A stretch of DNA of 64,000 bases from Rhynochetos jubatus (GCA_027574665.1 CM050652.1:38627631-38691630), one strand, 5' to 3'. Positions 13,801 to 28,800 are shown, numbered from the stretch's first letter. A program made the numbers and translations. The notes: generated from the sequence alone by a model not told the origin.

Positions 13801-16800
13801 TTTTAACCTTTATTGAACACTGAGCTGTTATTTCCATTCTTATTACAACTGCAGGACCTCTTTCTAGCATGTTAGTAGCTACTGAAGGGTTTGTCATGTA
13901 AAGTTTGAATTGCCTTTTCTGCAAGTGCCTCACTTGACAACTGTCTATACAGAAATTCATCTGCCACGTTCTTGTTCGGCCAGTTGAGTATCAGAAGTTC
14001 CTTCTGCTGCACTTGCAGTTCACATTGTGCAAACACAAGGCCACTCTTGCTATCTCAATGCAGGGCGCAGTAAAGACAGTATGTTTCTGAATTATCCACA
14101 GAATCCCGTTGTCACCTGATATTAAAAAAAAAAAAAAGACTAAATTTTCTAAAGTATCTGCTGCTTTTGGATGTGCAGCATAAAACATCTAGATGACTGA
14201 AGATAGGCAGGCAGGTTCTTCAGGCAGAGGAAAATGTCAGCTGACTCTGTGCTTTAGTTGACCACCTTGTATTTTCACAGAATTACTTTGAAATAAAATT
14301 ATTGTCCTAAAAAGTTCCAAGATCCAAATGTGGAAGTCAATCTGGCAGTTGAAATAACTCGCAAAAAACGTTGCTGCAGTGTGCACCGTTCACCAGTGTC
14401 ACTGGTAAAGGTCTAATGATGACAGGGTAGAGTGAGCATCTGTACCAAGCTGTCCAGTCTGACGAGAGAGTTAAGATGCACTGGTTGAAAATGTACTGTG
14501 TTGAACGTGCTCTTCTTCTTTTTGTGTATGAAGTTCCACCAGCAGGTTAACATCTTTTGCATATGTTCAGTTCAGCCAAAGAATTCTGAAGAACTGAATT
14601 AATGAAATGAATTGATTTTCAGCAAAATTATGTCATCTGTGTATAACTTACCACTACACAGACACACATTATACCGTATTAGCTCCCAGGTTCTTATGTC
14701 CGTCTTGAACAACATTTACCTCCTTAATATACAAAACATTCGTTAAGGTTTCTAAAGGTGAAACAGCCCTAAGAATTAATTATCTTATAATTGTTATTTG
14801 GTCAGTGCCTTTTTTCTTTATTGACCAGACACAGACTGAAATATCTCAGCCATATACTTTTGAGGTTACAGTTCTTTCCTTTGATCTTTGAAAAAGTCAT
14901 GAGAAAATGCTGGTCTGGTGACTATATTAGATTTTCTTTCTGCTAAACAAACAAAAAAAAATCTTGCTGAGATCACATCACTCTATACACATTCTGGACC
15001 AAAACACGATAAGCCAAGCAAACAAGAGTTCCTTTGTTGCTCTGAAAGGGCCTGTTGAATTTTCAGCACCGTTTCCAAACAAAATGACAGTCTCACTCAG
15101 GCTTTGTTGCAAATATTTTTTTCCTTGGGTGAAGAAGTTAAAGAAGTAAACCAAACACAGTTTGTGCCGTCTCTGTAAAGGACCAAGATTTTGTGTCCAG
15201 AGGGAGAATAGGAGTGGTCAGTGGAAACCTTCAGACAGCTGTGTAGCAGACCCAAGATGGAATGATACAGGTTTGTACAGAAAACCCACTATCACCTGAA
15301 AGACGATCACCAGCAAAAGAACCTCTTTGAGGAAAAGAAAACTATTATTCTTTTGTTTGCTTAAATGGAGTTGTGCCTGTCAGATAAAGGTGTGCACAGA
15401 TTCAATTTCTTGTTTCATACAGTGTAGGAACTTTCTGTTCACAAGGTAGTTCTTGCATTGGTTTCTGATTCACAATAGGAATTATTTCCTGAAACCTTTG
15501 AAAGAGCGGGAGTCTTTTCAAGAGTGTAATTAAGAGGTTAAAAGCCTTCGCAAGAGCAATCCCTACAAGACAGGAACTTCTCGTGCTTATTGTGTTTAAC
15601 TATGCAGGTGACATGATTTCTGGAAGCCTCATTAACCCTTTGCTTTAGGATCGTATAGAAGTGAAAAACTGGAACCACGGGACAGGACTCAAATCTCTGC
15701 CTTTCGTGGTTTTCCTCAAGAAAGGCAAACCATACCAGCTGCCTTGCTACCTTCATCAGTGTGAGCAGGACTATGTTAGAATCGTTTCTGTATAAGCGTA
15801 CCTACAAAACTGTGTCTGTGTACCTGCACAATATACGTGTGTACATATATGCACACGCAGGTTTTCCATGTTCACTCGAAATGCAAATTCGTCACAAATT
15901 TTTGCACAAAAAGGTATTTCTGGTTGATGTCCTCTAGTTCCAGGCTCAAAGATGACAGCTTAGGGATCGATATCGATAGAATCATTAATTGATGTTAAAT
16001 CGCTGGCGCACACAGAACAAGAGCTTGTGTGTTGCAGGAACAAGCAACAATTTCTTTCACTTTCACGTCCAAACTGAAATACTGCTGGCACGCGGAGTGG
16101 CGTGACAAGTTTGAGCGACAAATATTTATAGACTTCTTAAGGCTTCACCTACCTCTACAATAGATCAGTCTTCTTCAGATAGCAGACATAATTTAATAAA
16201 TACTATAACATGAGAACTGAGCACAAAAAAATAACCAAAAACTCCTAAGATTTGTGAATTTCATCTTCAACAGTAAAAATCTGTAAGAAAACCTTTATAC
16301 TCTTGCCTCAAAACAAAAAATATGGGGTTTTTTTCTGTCCCTGAGGCAAAAAGTAAGATTAAGCAATATTAAAATCTCCAATCTTTTATAAAAGTCTTTG
16401 TAGTTCAGTGGATAACAGTGACATGCTACTTTGCTTAATAAATGTTCAGCTACAAGAGCTTGGACAATGATTGTGTAGTACTCGAGTTCCCTTTGTGGCA
16501 GGAGAATTTAAAGAAGTAACCAGAACATACTGATCTGGAGATGTGGTTTTGATCTGCAAGTTCAGCAGAAGGCTGTCCTCAACTTATTACGTGGGCTGTA
16601 ATTTTCCTCTGAAATCTAGTGTGAATACAAATCACACTACTAGGCTTACTAGTCCTAACAATTCAAATGGCATTGATTTCTGTTAGGCCAGAAAGAGGAG
16701 AATACGTTCGCAGGCACCTTAATTGAAAGGGACGAACACACAATCGCTGATGTGTCACAACTTCGATCTTGGCAGCAGAGTTTGAAGTGTCACTTGCATG

Positions 16801-19800
16801 CTGTCTCCCTTATTACCCACCTCGAACAAATGTCGTTCTTTAGAACCAGCTACAAGCAGATTGTCTTTGGATTTTGTGTTTCCCACAGCATCAATATCTC
16901 CATTCTGCTTTTAAATCAAGAAGCCTTTTAGTGATTTTGAATATACCCGTGTAGTCCAAAAACCTTTTACGTATGTATATTGGGTTTTTTTCCAAATACC
17001 GTTATTGATTAAGAGCTTGTTTTCTGTCCAACTTTTTTCATTTAATGTATGCATTTTTTTAAAGACGTATCTTTTTTCTCTAGTGTAATTGTCTTGTCCC
17101 TTCTAGTGACATCCCTTGTGCACCAGAACTGACGTATAATTTAAGTATTTTTGAACAGGAAGGGATTGGTGAAGCAGGCACTGATACAGCAATCATTTTT
17201 TTTTATTTTTTCCCTGAACATGTTAACACAAATTTTGTGTTACTAGCAACCATTAAGTTGCACATCTCCATTTACGAATGTTGCTAAATAAAGGAGGAAA
17301 AAGTGCAATTTGCATTGCTGACGATTGCAAAGCTTCTGCTATTCTTTTATTGGGACTATTATACTGCAACCCTTTACAGTGAATACTACAGATGAAACTT
17401 CACTCCTTGTTTATTTTCTTGTTTACACACCATTGTTAATGAGCGGCTTTTGCTGCTGCATTCTCAGACACAGAAACAGTCAAAATCAAGAACATACCAG
17501 GTGGTATCTCAGTGCCCATGCCAAACCCATCGCAAAGGACTTCTAAAAGCAAGCATTATTTACTGTATCATCACCTGCTTTCATTCCTGTAAAATTTAAG
17601 AGGACTTTTACTAATAGTACTAATGGTTTTACTAATAGTAGAAAATAGAGCAGAATACAACACAGCTTGTCTTCCAAAGCGCTGGTAACAGTTGATAGAG
17701 GGGAAAAAATAAACCATCCTTTCTCCCTTGACAACCCACAAAGTTGGAATTTAGTGAAGCAAATTTGACTTTACAAGTAACAAGATAAGAAAATAGTACC
17801 AATGAAATTTGTTTTAAATTTTCTAACAGAATTTGTAAATCACTTAGATTTTATTTTTAAGATATTTTGGTATTTATGGAGCACTTGACAGTGACACCGA
17901 GTTTCGCATAAAAGATTATCTAGAAATCACCTTGGATGTTCTTAATAATTGCTTGGCTGGAACAGGTCAGCAAATGGATTTTCTCATCTCCTCCTTACTG
18001 CTCCAGATATTTGACATTTCAAGAGAAGTTTTCATTTGTAACCTGAACAAAGAGTTGAAGATTTGAGGGCACAGAGTTCTGAAATGCTTCCGGTTCAGGC
18101 TTGAAATTAAAAAGCCTTTTTCTTTGTTTTCAGAAATGTTAACTTTAAACAATTTTTTTTTTTCCATTTTGATGCTTGTCTTTATAATCCTGATTTTTAG
18201 TTGAAAGACAAAACAACTTTGATGAAATCGCATTCTCCCAAGAGAACTATTTTCATGAAAAGACAGGAGCTTTAGTTGTGGTTTTCCATGTCACACCCCA
18301 TGATAATGAAGCCTATAGAAGGCATTATCCTTCTTAGGAAACCTGGTCCCTCAACAGGTACCCACAAACTCCCCAAGGAGGAATTTCCCACAGTTTAAGT
18401 CAAGGTTGTGTGTACCCATGCACATATACGCAAAGATGTCTCAAAGCTCACCATTGCAGTCTCCTCGTTTCATTGCACGACTTAACCATCTGAGCACTGG
18501 GGCACACCAAGTGACAGAAGAGGGACTAGATCATGGGGCACTAGTACAATATCTGACCAATCCTCTCAGTCACAGACACTTTTCTAGCTTGATAAGCAGC
18601 CAGGAGGAAGATAGAGGCGCAAGGTTCCCTAAAATGCATGTGCTACAATTTTATTTGGGTACAGTCCCTAACTCAAACAGCTGTTGGGCCAGTTGCTTTC
18701 AAAGTGGGGTGCAAGAAGGCTGAACTAGATCAGCAATTCCAGGCCACTGGGAAATGTTTCCTTTCATCCAATAGAAGCTTCTAGGCATCTGAGAGTTTTG
18801 TGCCTTCTGAGCAATCACATTTGTAAGGGTTTTTTGCATTTGTAAGGGACAGACAAATTTCTCAGCCTCAGAAGTGCTAGCCAAAAATCATCCTGTGGGC
18901 TGAAGCCCACCAGGATGTACGCCATACGTGGGAGGAAGACAAGAAGCTGCTGTTGGAGAGCTTAGCAGTGTGGGGGCTCACATTAGATTTCCAAGGAGAT
19001 CCTCCCAGGCACCGTACAGCCACAGACTGTTGCTACAGCCAGCCTAGCAAAGCAAACGGCGCTCCAGAGTGCTCCCAGGCACCGGCCACGACTGTCTGTC
19101 TTGCTGTTAACAGGGTCCTTGGCACACTTTTGGCCCATGCCAACTAACATCTGCTTGAACCTTTCCCCAGGGGCATCTGGCATTCGCACGCCCCTGGGAC
19201 TGTCCCCAGTAGGCACTCTGCATACAACCACCTCATCTGGGAGGCTAAGAGGTCACTAGCGTAGCGTGGGCTGCGCCAAGCCAGTTGGCTGCAGGACCTG
19301 TGAGCGTTCCCAGCCATACCAACTGCCAGTCTAGCTGTGGACTCCGGATGTGAGTCTCCAGCCAGGTTCCTAGGATAACCCAACAGCTCCTGTTGGCCCC
19401 CAACTTCTTCCCACCTGTGGGGATGAGGGTACCTGGAATCAGAACCAACATTTATGTAAAAACATCATTGCAACTGGCTGTTTGTGCTTTATGCAGTGGG
19501 CTGGCATCCTGGCCCACCGTCTTGAATGCAGGTTTACCAAAACACCCGAGCAGCATGTTTGTCTATGAAGAGAAACGCTAAGGATTGAAACTCCCAGAGC
19601 TGCAGACACCTCACCATGTGAAACAGCAGTGGGACAGAAACACGCTCCTGAACTGTGACTTGTGACTTCTCTTTTTCGGTCTTGCTGTTGCCACACAGGG
19701 TTCTCTGTACCAGTCCTGTAGGAGCCCACACAAGGGCAGAGCTGAAAGTGAGCTGTGGGAACTGCTGGGCTGGTGTGTTGTAATTAAGCTTTTACAATAG

Positions 19801-22800
19801 TCCTGGCGTTTTCCCCTGTGGACTGAAGGGGATATCCTGCACAAAGGGCCGTGTTTGTCAAACGTGGCTCACAATAGGCAGCTGTATTTTCATTACATCC
19901 ACTTTTCAGAGCCAGTTTTGATGTCATTTGCCATTACTTAAATGGGGCTTTAGCCCAACTTCCGTGAACTAACCCTTGAGAGGGTCCATGTCACCACATG
20001 CTAGCAAAGATGGTGGGGCTGCAGGTGACTCCCATCCTGCCCAATATACCCTCCCCAGCCAAGCCCTGTCCCCAGCCTCTGCCCGACATTGCTCCGTACA
20101 TTGTGGAGAGGCTTGTCTGCACAACAGGGCCAGGTCAGGAGAGGAGCAAGGTGATAGGAAAGGGAGGAGCACACCCCTTCTTCATTCTGCCACGTGCTCA
20201 CACCTCTCCGCCTCCCCTGCCTGTTACATATAGACCCTTTTCATTTGGTTTTACCTCTCCTATTTTAAACCTAAATGTCAAAAGAAATATTTTGTCCTTG
20301 GCTTCTTTATCTGTCTGCGTGGCTTTGCTTTTCTCTGGTCCCTTTGTTGTATTCAGGCCCTCATCCATTGCAAGAAGGGGCAGTCCATGTGATAGCTGTT
20401 TATTTCAGAGGGAATAATGACCTGGGAGAAATCTCCTTCCTGATCCCCTATCTAGCATTTGATTTAATCCTGAATGAATGAGCAAGACACGCCAACAAGA
20501 CATTAAGGAATTCTTTGATCACAAGGTACATACAGGTTGTAGCTGGGCTTGCTCTTGAGAGAAGGCTCAGAAAGAGGAAAAAAGTATATATTCCCTTAGA
20601 AACCTACCAGTGGCGTAAAACTAAGTATCTAGTCACACTGAATTGATTTAAAAATACAAATCAAATATTTTTTAACATCTACCTTTAGTAGTTCCAGAGT
20701 ACCAATAAGTGAGTCCTGTTTACAATTCTATGTGAGTAATATCTTTTCGTCAATTAGGCTCATGGTTGTAGCACTCACAGTATGTCACAGGAAACACCAG
20801 TGGGATACAGTTCACATAGCTCAAGCATTTGCTTTGAAAGATTTGGACATTTTAAGTGAGCTCATGGTGAATTTCATACTGGCTGCTTTATTTACATGCT
20901 GCCTATCAGAAGAGATCAAGCCTTTCTGTTTCTCTAAATTGGCTCTCTCTGGAATATAATAGCAGCTTTCAAACTCACCACATGTTATCTATATATTTTC
21001 AATTAAAATTAGGGTCATGTTTGTGAGTTAATGGGTTTAGTTCTGGAAGTGCCAAAACTTTGATCAACGCATGTACAACAATTGGCTGAAAACAGCCATT
21101 TTGATCAATGCCTTATACATCAGTGTGCATTACCTACAGTATGACAGGAAACATAACCACTGCTGAAACCTTTTTATATCTGCAAGAGGGAAAACGGGAC
21201 TTGGAAATGTAAAAAAGATTAGATAACAAAAGAGTACTTGAGGCAGTACTTCTTACGAGCACTTGCAGGATATGGAATCCAGTTATAGGACCTGCAAGGA
21301 CAAACCACCATAGCTTCTTGATTGCTTCCCAAGCTTATTTAAACAATAATCCAACTGCCTGGAATCTCATTTGTATTACAACAGTCCTGGTTTTCTTTCT
21401 ATGTTGTATAGTTTGTTTACATAGCCAGCGGTGGGTTTATATTTGGAAACTTCAGCTATTAGCAAAATCAGTTCCTTGATTTGCTACCTAATGCTGGTAA
21501 GGTAAAAATCCTGGTCTCACTGACCACAGCAGAAGTATTGCCATTTCAGCCACAGGGTCACGTATAAACACTGACTGTTGGCTTTGCCACGCACCCAGAC
21601 ATCCTGTGAGTAACTCCTGTGGAGGCGACGGGGACGCCAGGGCTGCACAGGCAGGCTTCCTACTAAACAAGATGTTAACTGTAGTACAGTGACACATTTA
21701 GGTTGAATAAAGCCTCCATTCTTTAATCAGCATAACTGTCAAACTAAGGCAACTGCAACTTCTTAGTTTACATACCAGCATCACCCAGGGAAGAAATTTA
21801 CTTCTGACTGAATACAAAGAAACCTCATCTACCCGTTCAAATTATACTTTATTTGAAAACACAGGCATAGCACGGTTGTTGCCTGGGGAATGGGGGAGGT
21901 ACAGCATGAGTATTTCTAAACGTTTCCAGCCTCACCCATTTGTTGACAGACCCTTGAGTTATTTTGGAAGCTCTGTCTCTGCTGCCTGCCATGTCAGTTA
22001 TTATATTGAAAATTTAATTGTACAAGGGCTTTGACACTGAACTTTATAAATTTGTTCCGACTGACCTTGTCTCAGTTATTTGCCAGCCTGGCACGGAGCC
22101 TCAGCACTCATTATTTGTTCTCATGCAGTAGGTAGGAGCAGCATGGAGTAGGAGATAGAATGGACCTGACATTTTACATGACTGTAAATGAAGAAGCAGC
22201 TTTAAATAAAGAGATTAGTATGCCCGCCACAAAGAGTATTGCAGTTCTCTCCAACAGACCGAATTTAGGTTGTACAGAATTACTTCTTTGTACCCTGGGT
22301 GTGTCTGTTTGTTCTGTAATGTTTTCAAACATCTATTTAAATTTGTTTCTGTTTCACCATTCACTTAATTACTCCTCTGTACACACATCTTCAAGAAAAG
22401 GTTTAGAGCGTGGCTTTCATGTTCCGAACGAGGCGCAAGTCGCTACAACACTTTAAAAGCAGAAAATGTGTATCGGAGCACAGGTCGCTGACTGGATGTT
22501 TCACAGAGTTGCAGAAATCTGAAGCACGCTTCTAAATATTTCCCCGAAAGCATCACAGTGGGAGAGCAAACAGAGCAAAAGCAAAAGTCAATGAATATAT
22601 GACATATTTCTAGCACCACATCTGCAAAGGGTTCAGTAGATTTAATCCTTATTGACCCAAGTGTGAGAGCAAGATATCACCTGCAGACTCTGAAAGAGGT
22701 ACGATGTGCAGCTGAGCTCCCTCTGTTGGCTCTGCAACAACTGAAGTGGTTTTAGTCACTTCTTTTTCAAAATAAATACACTGCATTAGCAATACTAATC

Positions 22801-25800
22801 TCTATTTAAAAAAACATTTTGCTCCACTACTAAAGAATGTGAACTTCAGTGCTCATTAGAATGATTGGAATAAATAATATGCAAGAAAAGGTAAAATGGA
22901 AACAGAGACTCAGAAGTGAGTTTTATTTTTGGCTCTTTGAGTGGGCATCTAGCGTATGGAATCACAAATCAGCTTATAGCTCAGTGATTTATAGGTTCTG
23001 AAAGAGAATCTCTGGCTGCGTTTCTTATACTTTTTTATTCCATACTTGCAAATAATTGGGAAAGGAAACAACTGCATACCTGCTCTGTAGAGAGGCTCTG
23101 CTCAGAAATGATCAGTGTGTGCTCTCGGTGATTTGATGGCTCCAAAGGAGAGCTGTCAGCAGAGAGCCAGCTGACAAGGAGACTTGTAAACATGATGTGA
23201 GGTCTCACAGGTGAGGTTTACAACAAGGTGGAAAGGTAGAATCTCCATGAAGTGAATAATAGATGTGGCAACCCATGTCCATCCTTTGGGGTTGTGTTCC
23301 TGGTAATAATTTCTGATATCCATTGTGTAAGTAAGTCCACTGTTCTTTTCTCAGTCAATTTTCTCTGTTTCTTTTTCTCCTAGACGTCTGGATGCCAACC
23401 ACATCAACTATGTGCCCCCCAACTGCTTCAATGGCTTGGTCTCCCTTAGACACCTGTGGCTAGATGATAATTCTTTGACAGAAATTCCCGTCCAAGCTTT
23501 TAGAAGTTTACCAGCACTTCAGGCAATGACATTGGCACTGAATAAAATTCATTACATACCAGACTATGCTTTCGGAAACCTCTCTAGTTTGGTAGTTCTG
23601 TAAGTTTTATTGATTGTTTCTTAGCCACAATCTCTGCTTCCTTGCAGGACTTTGACCATTTTATGATAAATTACCCGAAGATGCAATGTTTAATATAGAC
23701 ACTGCCTGAAATGACTTTAATAATTAAATATTCCCCAAGTCCCTCTCCAGTTGGCAAATGATAGGTAAAGAAATATATACATGGGTTAATTAAATATCTG
23801 CTTTGTCTTACGTTCTTAGTATTAAATTGATATCTTGGGGCTAAAAAATTGTGGTTTCCCCTCTACATTTGCACTAGGCTTAGTGATATTCCTTTAGCAA
23901 AAGGTCAATTCCATTTGTTGCAGAAAATGTTCTTTTTGGGGAAAAAAAAAAAAATCTGGATTGTGTATGATGTACTGCAATAGAAACATTCCATAAATTA
24001 TCTTGGATAAATAGATTTATTACATCTTCCTACAGTTAAACTATCATTTGCTAAATCACTTGTTTCCATCTCCGGTAGAGAACTGTGTAAGGGACTTTTA
24101 AAAATCACCCTACCTGGTCAGCAAAACAAACAGGAAGAGGGGAATTGTGTGCCCTCTAAGGCAGTGTGTACTGAACGAGGGAAGATTAGAAAAAGGAAAT
24201 GAACTGAAAGCTTTCTGGGGGACTTGGAAAGAATGCCATCCGGTAGAAAAAGTACGCATTTCCCTTCACAGAAAGTATATGTAATTCGGCATTTTGTTAT
24301 TTTTGCATACCAGTTCAACTAAATCAAACGTGTGTAGCTCGCACCAAAATCTGGAAGGAAAACTATGGAGCGTGGTTTCAGCTTTTTATCTTCTGGGAAT
24401 GTACCAAGCGGAAAAAATTCTAGACTGGCTGAAGAAACTGAGGAGGAGAAGTTATTTCAGGATACTTTGGAAAACGTTAGCATTACTAAAGACAGAATAA
24501 TATATTCAAGCTTTACAAGCTGACTGAAACCATAGTCCGTAAAACACTTAGCATATTTTAGCATATTCTACCCCCAGTGTAAGCACTGCCCCTGGCACAC
24601 GCCTGGGCTCGCTACTGACAGTTATAATCACCGTCTCTGCCTAATGCTCAGTATATTCATATGAGCATACAGGGCACCAGCAATGGAGGGTAACAGCTGC
24701 CTTGTGCCGCAGAACCTTTGCCTTCTGTTTACATTACGTATCAGTCCCGTTCAAATGAAAGAGTTGATGGACTTGTCATTTGACTGAGCTTCTACTTATC
24801 TCAGTACTGCTAAAGACACAGGACTCTTGAACGACATTCTCTAGATCCCCACCAGAAATACAGGGGTAAGAGGACAGTTAAGAAATGCAGGAGAAAATTA
24901 TTTATTTTCGTGCCCTGATTGCTTCTGCTCAGTTAGGTTTCTTTATTTTAGATCTGCCTCGCTTATTTCTAATCTTCTGGGCTTCATATTGATTAATAAT
25001 TGAATCATTCCTTGTGATCTACAACATCTGATACTTTTGGCTCATCAAAATCTGCTTTCTTTCGTTTGCTACTCTATTCAGCCTGGCAAAACTTCCACTC
25101 AGTGCAAAAATGTGTGGTCAGTTGGAGCGGGTTTGAAACTGTCATTAAAGATCAAACATAAACGGAACTTGGAGATGCACTCTTCGTGCTAACTCAAGCA
25201 TTACTGGTCAGTGTTGTCATTAAAAAAATGGTTGATTAGGTTTCTTCCTAGGAAAGGAGAAACCCGTATGACATTTGCATTTGCCATCAGAATCCCTGCC
25301 TTTTATGGACAGGTAGACTGAACTTCTGTAGGTTCTGCAGAACATTCAGAGAGCCTCTGACCTTTAACATCATTTTCATTGAAGGGGAAGTGCCTGGCAG
25401 CCCCTCATTCACAGCCCTTCTTTTCTTTTAAAGTGCTACTCCTGTAGTTTCCCTCCACTCCAAGGGTAGAGTGTCAAGACTAAAATGAAAGGAAAAATCT
25501 GGAAAAAAGGCACCCTTTCTAAAAAACAACCTGAAGTGGCTCCAGGTTGTATCTACTCACATTAATGAGCTTCACAGAGAGTGGGTTTTTTCCATGTCAG
25601 TCTGAAAGAGTTACAGATCGGCAGCACTCTCAGCCTTCTGCAGGGAGATTGGTTGAAACACATAACAATTACTTTCAATTCCTAAACAGCTGAGAAAGTA
25701 GTTGTTGATCTTTATAGTTTCAAAGGAAGACAAGTTACAGCACCTTCAAGATTGGTTAGTTTACTCATCCCAGTGAAGCTGTGACTATTTTGTGCCATGG

Positions 25801-28800
25801 CTTTGTGTCTTCTTTCTTTTGCAAGCCTAATGCCCCTTTCCTGGCTGCCCTATTATCCATCTCCTCACCTGCTCCTGTTCTGTGCCATACTCTCTGAGAC
25901 CCTCTGAAAATAACATCTTCCACATGTACACCCCACGCACAGTTTTTAAGGCAACCTGGTAATTAGCCACCACTGAGAATATGTGTACAATTTCCCCGTA
26001 TTCGATATGCAAACCCCAACCTGGAACTCCAGGCTGTACGCTTTTTAACCAATCTAGGTGGTTTTACAACAAATCCCTTCTATGAAACCAAATGGAAGGC
26101 TGTGTGGGTGGGGAGATATCGGGGGGGGGGGGGGGGGAAGGGGGGACAGCAGCAGAGCTGCCTTCTATACATGCTCTTGCAAAAGCATGACTTGCATATA
26201 ATCAGTGCATGCCTGAAAATAAGTTTCTTTTGATTTAACCATCAAAATGTTTTGCTGAAGTCCACTGTGTGCAGTGTGCTTTCCTGACTGTGTGCTTAAT
26301 GTTCCCCTACAGACATCTCCATAACAATAGAATCTACTCCCTGGGAAAGAAATGCTTTGATGGGCTCCACAGCCTAGAGACTTTGTGAGTTGACCTCTTA
26401 TTTGTCTCCTTTTTTTTTTTCCCCAGTGTTTTCATTAATATTCTGAAAGAATAAAAATAGCCTAAAAGCCAAACGTGGGTTTTGGCTTGACTAATCGCGA
26501 CAGGATCTAAGTGATGGTTTACAATGACTCTACGTAGCAAATCCTATTTTTTACTATAAAATTAGTTTGCCTTTTTAATAAGCATTGTCAACTGATAAAT
26601 TGAAGGACGGTTGAAAACTGTACTGAGCATTGAAAGAGAAGTGGCTATTCATGAACAGTTACGTTTGCCTAGTTTAGTACTATCCATTTGTCTTGTTTAA
26701 TCAATAAAGCTAACGGCTAGATTGGGAAGTTGTCACGATGAAAAGCTTTAACATTAAGAAACTGTCTTGCCATAGAGGAAGGTTATAAAATTAGATGGGT
26801 TTATTTTTTTATCCCTGGAAAAAGCGAAAGTGTCAGGTAGCCAAATTACACACGTGTTTTACAAGGCAGGGGAAGAGGACTGTTTCAGTTGTATCCAAGG
26901 TTTTGTCTTTAAAGAGCTGGGATAAAGAACAGCGCTGGTAAAGATAGGAATTCCCTCAAGTTTTGCCCGTGGTTCTGTCCAGACCCATTCAAATTTCCTG
27001 AAGTTTTCTAACAAAATTCTACAGAAGGATGCCCAACAGGAACACAGTGCTGATGGTTAGCACCAAGTATTTCGCTACAGAGTTAATCGAATAACAATGT
27101 TGTATGCTAGGGTAGACCACAGACCCCAGAAATGCTACAGGGACAGTAAAACCTTGCATATCCTTCCCCCAGCACCTGCCAGAATCAGCTGCATCATTTT
27201 CAGAGATTGTAGATATTTCACTCAACCAGGACAGATCTAAAAGGCCTGCTATGAGGAACAAATAGACAAAGGTTCAGATACACATAATGCGAGTCTAAAG
27301 GTGACTGTTTGCTTTCTCCTCCACAGAACTATGTACTGCCCACTTTCATGTTTCATTAAGATCAGAAAGCAAGAAGTTTTGGCCTTTTTTTCTTTTTTTT
27401 TATCACTAGTTTTGATTCCATTGATCCCTTGGCACTGAATTGCAATTTTGCAATTTTGACTTTTAGCCAGCTGTGATTTGAGAGGAAGTCCCTTAGTGTA
27501 GCACCGGAAAGGGGGACAGGAAAGGGAGAAGAGAGAAGGAAAATGTAATCGTTTGGTTTGGTTTTTTTAAGTGATTCACATGGCATTTAGTCAAGAATGG
27601 GGAAAAAACGAACAATGGAATAATTAATTGCAAACCCAGTCTCAGCCACCTGGCATGAGAGAGATGAAAACATAGAGGACAGTCATGAACCTTGTGTGGG
27701 TGCAGCCACTTCGCTGCAAGAGGAGAATGTAGCACTTGCCTCAAGCAAAGTAATTGCATACGGCGTGGACCAGTTTCCAGATAGTTTCAAGATAATCTAA
27801 AGAGATCTCTATGTAAATGATGGACGCCAGCTTTAAGATCATTTGTTTGCATTGAGGCATAGGTCTGGAAATCACATATCACTGGAGGGCAAAACCAAAC
27901 CGTACAGGCCTGTAATCTCTTTTTGTCAATAAGCAGGAGAGAGAGATTTACAAGCAGGAAGGAAAGCCTTGTTGAGTTCAGATAGCAGTTTCCTGCCTGC
28001 ATTACTTCAGCCTGATACTATTTCAATTTCAATCTGTTGTAAACTGTGATTTGTGTTTTGCCAGTTCAAAAAGGCTTTTCTCAAGTTGTTCGGACTGTAT
28101 TATTCTTCACAAAGTAGTGCCAGAGAGCAACAGTAAACTGGCATATCTCAACTTTAGTTTCAGGTGTCCCCTGATTGCTAAAGGATGCTACCTTGCACGC
28201 TGAGGGCAGGAGTAGGCTTGCAATCCATTCAGCCTACTAGAATCAAGTCTAATTACCCCTGCAGCATGAGCAGTGCTTAAAGCAGAGGTCACTACCCTAG
28301 CTAAACTACAGTTTTTACGATTTGTGTGGTTAGAAATATTCTGCGTATGAATACGGACAAAGCTGAGTCTTAACAACACAGTTAATGGTAACACTGAATT
28401 TACTGTATGTCTTCCCACTTTTAGCCAGATTAAGATTCCTCCCAATCATTTTTACCCTCCAAACTCCAGTATCTCTTATTTTTCTCACTTGACCATTGGG
28501 AAAAATCTCTTCAAAGATTTTTTCATCAGAAAAAAAGAAAAAAAAGACTAACACAACTAGAAAGTGAGTCACAGGAAACAATGTCTTTATAGTGAGATGT
28601 ATTAGCCATCTGAAATGCAGCTCACCATACAAAGTTGTTGAATATTCTGTTTGAAAGATTTTTTTCCCATTAATACTTTGAAGTAATCAAAAAGATGGGC
28701 AATTTGCAAAACTGCAAATCCCTTAGTAGTATCTGATTCCACTTACGGGGTTTTTTTAATTGCAGAATAGCTAAGTTATAACTAAAAATAGGATCCTGAT

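Noticed and set aside
19998..20417. 139-codon plus-strand frame in intron 4
   Set aside because: It lies in a GC-richer patch with overlapping open frames on both strands and no protein similarity I recognise.
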